Shown here piece by piece: positions 9,978 through 10,834 of a stretch of 10,834 bases of DNA (the stretch's first letter is position 1; each line of letters starts with the position of its first letter). The notes under the pieces are model-generated. The model was not told where the DNA came from. It made no database searches and was given only the letters and a program-made list of their open reading frames with translations. Made by a program: the position numbers and the translations under genes. Source of the stretch: an uncultured Coriobacteriales bacterium (lineage in GTDB: Bacteria; Actinomycetota; Coriobacteriia; Coriobacteriales; UMGS124); NCBI GenBank assembly GCA_934662525.1, contig CAKUKJ010000047.1, forward strand, positions 1-10,834, in the 5' to 3' direction.

Positions 9978-10107
9978 GTTTGAACGCCGAGACGGCTGCC
10001 CTTGCCGCTTGATAACCGATGATTGGCGTTCATGGGGCTGTTGGTTTGAATTGTGGAGAGGTTTTACCGTTTTACATGCAGTTTTTGCACGGTACCTTGA
10101 GGCTTTA
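9978..10107. other. Remainder of the origin-side gap, no clear element
   Basis: Between the box cluster and the rpmH promoter I see no gene. There is a 6-bp inverted repeat TACCGT/ACGGTA (10065-10070 and 10089-10094) with an 18-base centre, and one two-mismatch match to a canonical DnaA box on the minus strand (10052-10060). Neither is strong evidence for a function. Confidence 0.5.
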
Positions 10108-10136
10108 TTGACATCATTTGCTGCTGTGAATAGGAT
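10108..10136 (+). promoter_or_regulatory. rpmH promoter (sigma-70 type)
   Basis: Consensus -35 TTGACA (10108-10113), a 17-base spacer, then TAGGAT (10131-10136) as -10. Transcription would begin near 10143, giving a leader of about 46 bases that ends in AGGAGG. This is the strongest promoter in the window, as expected for a ribosomal protein gene. Confidence 0.8.
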
Positions 10137-10188
10137 TGGAAAACTGCTTTACCCGCCATTTGTGCTTTATATATACCAGGAGGATTCG

Positions 10189-10344
10189 ATGAAGCGCACT
10201 TACCAGCCCAACAAGAGGCATCGTGCCAAGGTGCACGGCTTCCGTGCCCGTATGGCCACCAAGAACGGCCGCAAGGTTCTCGCCCGCCGTCGTGCTAAGG
10301 GCCGTGCTAAGCTCACCGTCTCTGACGAGCGCCACACGAAGTAA
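10189..10344 (+). CDS. rpmH: 50S ribosomal protein L34
   Basis: L34 is a small basic protein of the large ribosomal subunit. The 51 residues begin [20 protein letters not shown] and continue through [20 protein letters not shown], the family hallmark. It is a few residues longer than the usual 44-47 because of the C-terminal SDERHTK. The ATG at 10189 has a perfect AGGAGG (10178-10183) 5 bases upstream; a longer in-frame reading from 10009 crosses the promoter and is rejected. It is first in rpmH-rnpA-yidD, the common bacterial order. Confidence 0.98.
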   Translation: MKRTYQPNKRHRAKVHGFRARMATKNGRKVLARRRAKGRAKLTVSDERHTK

Positions 10345-10368
10345 CTCTCATTGGATGACCAAGGCTGC

Positions 10369-10698
10369 ATGAACATCATCAAGTCCAGCGAGCAAATCAG
10401 CGAGCTGTTCAGCCAAGGGAAAATGGTTTCTGCCAAAGAGATTCGCATCATCTATAAAAAGCATGACGAGCAACGCGGCCCTAGTGGTCGCGTTGCTTTT
10501 ATTGCGGGCAAAAAGCTTGGCAATGCTGTCGTGCGCAACCGCAGCAAGCGTGTCATGCGCGAAGTGGCCCGTGAGAACGGTCTGCCCGCTGTGGGATACG
10601 ACATCTTGCTGATGGCCACCCCTGCAACACGTCAGGCCGATCATACGATGCTGAGCGCTTCTTTGGCAAAGGCCCTGCGACGCGCGGGCATCGTTTAA
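10369..10698 (+). CDS. rnpA: Ribonuclease P protein component
   Basis: RnpA binds the RNase P RNA and aids 5' maturation of tRNA precursors. With the ATG at 10369 it has 109 residues, the usual size. The early LFSQGKMVS segment and the RNR signature GNAVVRNRSKRVMRE (51-65), preceded by FIAGKKL, are diagnostic; the end AKALRRAGIV is also typical. The start is the less certain part: only AAGG lies upstream of the ATG, and an in-frame TTG at 10351 would add six residues. It follows rpmH by 24 bases. A terminator-like hairpin lies within codons 34-43 and may hold its expression below that of rpmH. Confidence 0.95.
   Translation: MNIIKSSEQISELFSQGKMVSAKEIRIIYKKHDEQRGPSGRVAFIAGKKLGNAVVRNRSKRVMREVARENGLPAVGYDILLMATPATRQADHTMLSASLAKALRRAGIV
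10469..10503 (+). terminator. Terminator-like hairpin inside rnpA
   Basis: AGCAACGCG (10469-10477) pairs perfectly with CGCGTTGCT (10489-10497). Three further pairs (one G-U) close a 5-base loop, giving a 12-bp GC-rich stem. It is followed at once by TTTATT, the last stem T making a run of four. It has the form of an intrinsic terminator but lies in the first half of an intact gene. Ribosomes translating rnpA would disrupt it, so it would act mainly when translation is poor. Confidence 0.55.
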
Positions 10699-10730
10699 CG
10701 ATGCCGTGGGCTGCGGGTATAGGGGAAAGG

Positions 10731-10834
10731 GTGAGGCGCATCCCGCGTTGGTTGGGGATGTGTCTCATCAACTTTTATAGGGGATGCATCTCTCCAAGGT
10801 TTCCCGCTTGCTGCAGATACGTGCCCACGTGTTC
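10731..10834 (+). CDS. yidD: Membrane protein insertion efficiency factor YidD (5' part, runs off the right edge)
   Basis: The 34 codons seen read on to INFYRGCISPRFPACCRYVPTC, the YidD family pattern (short amphipathic start, ISP, then a cysteine-rich CCRY-PTC segment). YidD helps the YidC insertase and usually lies between rnpA and yidC, as the position here suggests. GTG at 10731 is preferred because GGGG (10722-10725) and GAAAGG lie just upstream. An in-frame ATG at 10701, two bases after the rnpA stop, would add ten residues but has no ribosome binding site. The 3' end is outside the window. Confidence 0.88.
   Translation, partial: MRRIPRWLGMCLINFYRGCISPRFPACCRYVPTC

Noticed and set aside
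10052..10060. Minus-strand canonical-type DnaA box near rpmH
   Set aside because: Two mismatches and a single copy; chance is a sufficient explanation.
10009..10188. 60-residue in-frame extension upstream of L34
   Set aside because: It crosses a consensus promoter and a perfect ribosome binding site that fix the start at 10189.
9745..10188. tRNA or structured RNA gene in the intergenic gap
   Set aside because: No cloverleaf-like pairing, no TTCGA arm and no conserved RNA motif could be seen.

Overview
The window is a bacterial chromosome replication-origin neighbourhood, read across the divergence point between the dnaA arm and the rpmH arm. Coding DNA is G+C-rich. The order dnaA-dnaN-recF-DUF721-gyrB-gyrA facing rpmH-rnpA-yidD, with GyrB of the short Gram-positive type, points to an actinobacterium. 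The L34 sequence and the unusual DnaA suggest the class Coriobacteriia (Olsenella/Collinsella/Atopobium relatives) rather than a streptomycete or mycobacterium. That placement is inference from gene order and protein character, not from a search.

Left arm, all on the minus strand and transcribed away from the origin: an unnamed gene (GHKL ATPase domain, then a long disordered Q/G/P/M-rich linker, then a winged-helix-like C-terminus) at 8371-9744; dnaA at 6676-8367; dnaN at 5364-6470; recF at 4233-5336; a DUF721/DciA gene at 3742-4236; gyrB at 1571-3574; and the first 507 codons of gyrA at 1-1521. Right arm, plus strand: rpmH (10189-10344), rnpA (10369-10698) and the first 34 codons of yidD (10731 to the edge). 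Both arms are transcribed in the direction the forks would move. Apart from the dnaA-dnaN spacer (about 205 bases) and the dciA-gyrB gap (167 bases), the only long non-coding stretch is 9745-10188.

The most striking content is in the non-coding DNA and in DnaA. I find no perfect canonical DnaA box (TTATCCACA). The A+T-rich half of the gap before the unnamed gene (about 9787-9985) is instead packed with copies of TTTTCAACA and near variants on both strands. A second, looser set lies in the dnaA-dnaN spacer. There it sits next to a GC patch, a run of TAG/TAA trinucleotides matching the DnaA-trio motif, and an A+T-rich tract, in the same order as the Bacillus subtilis basal unwinding system. DnaA domain IV has a changed recognition segment: GLNHAT where most bacteria have GGRDHTT. 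Together this suggests a two-part oriC using a lineage-specific DnaA box read by a co-adapted DnaA.

The unnamed GHKL/winged-helix gene is the first gene of the dnaA operon. It ends 3 bases before the dnaA start, and dnaA's ribosome binding site overlaps its stop codon. It is therefore a candidate undescribed partner or regulator of initiation. Other notable points are a terminator-like hairpin inside rnpA, stacked inverted repeats at the gyrB promoter and leader, and an acidic N-terminal extension on GyrA.
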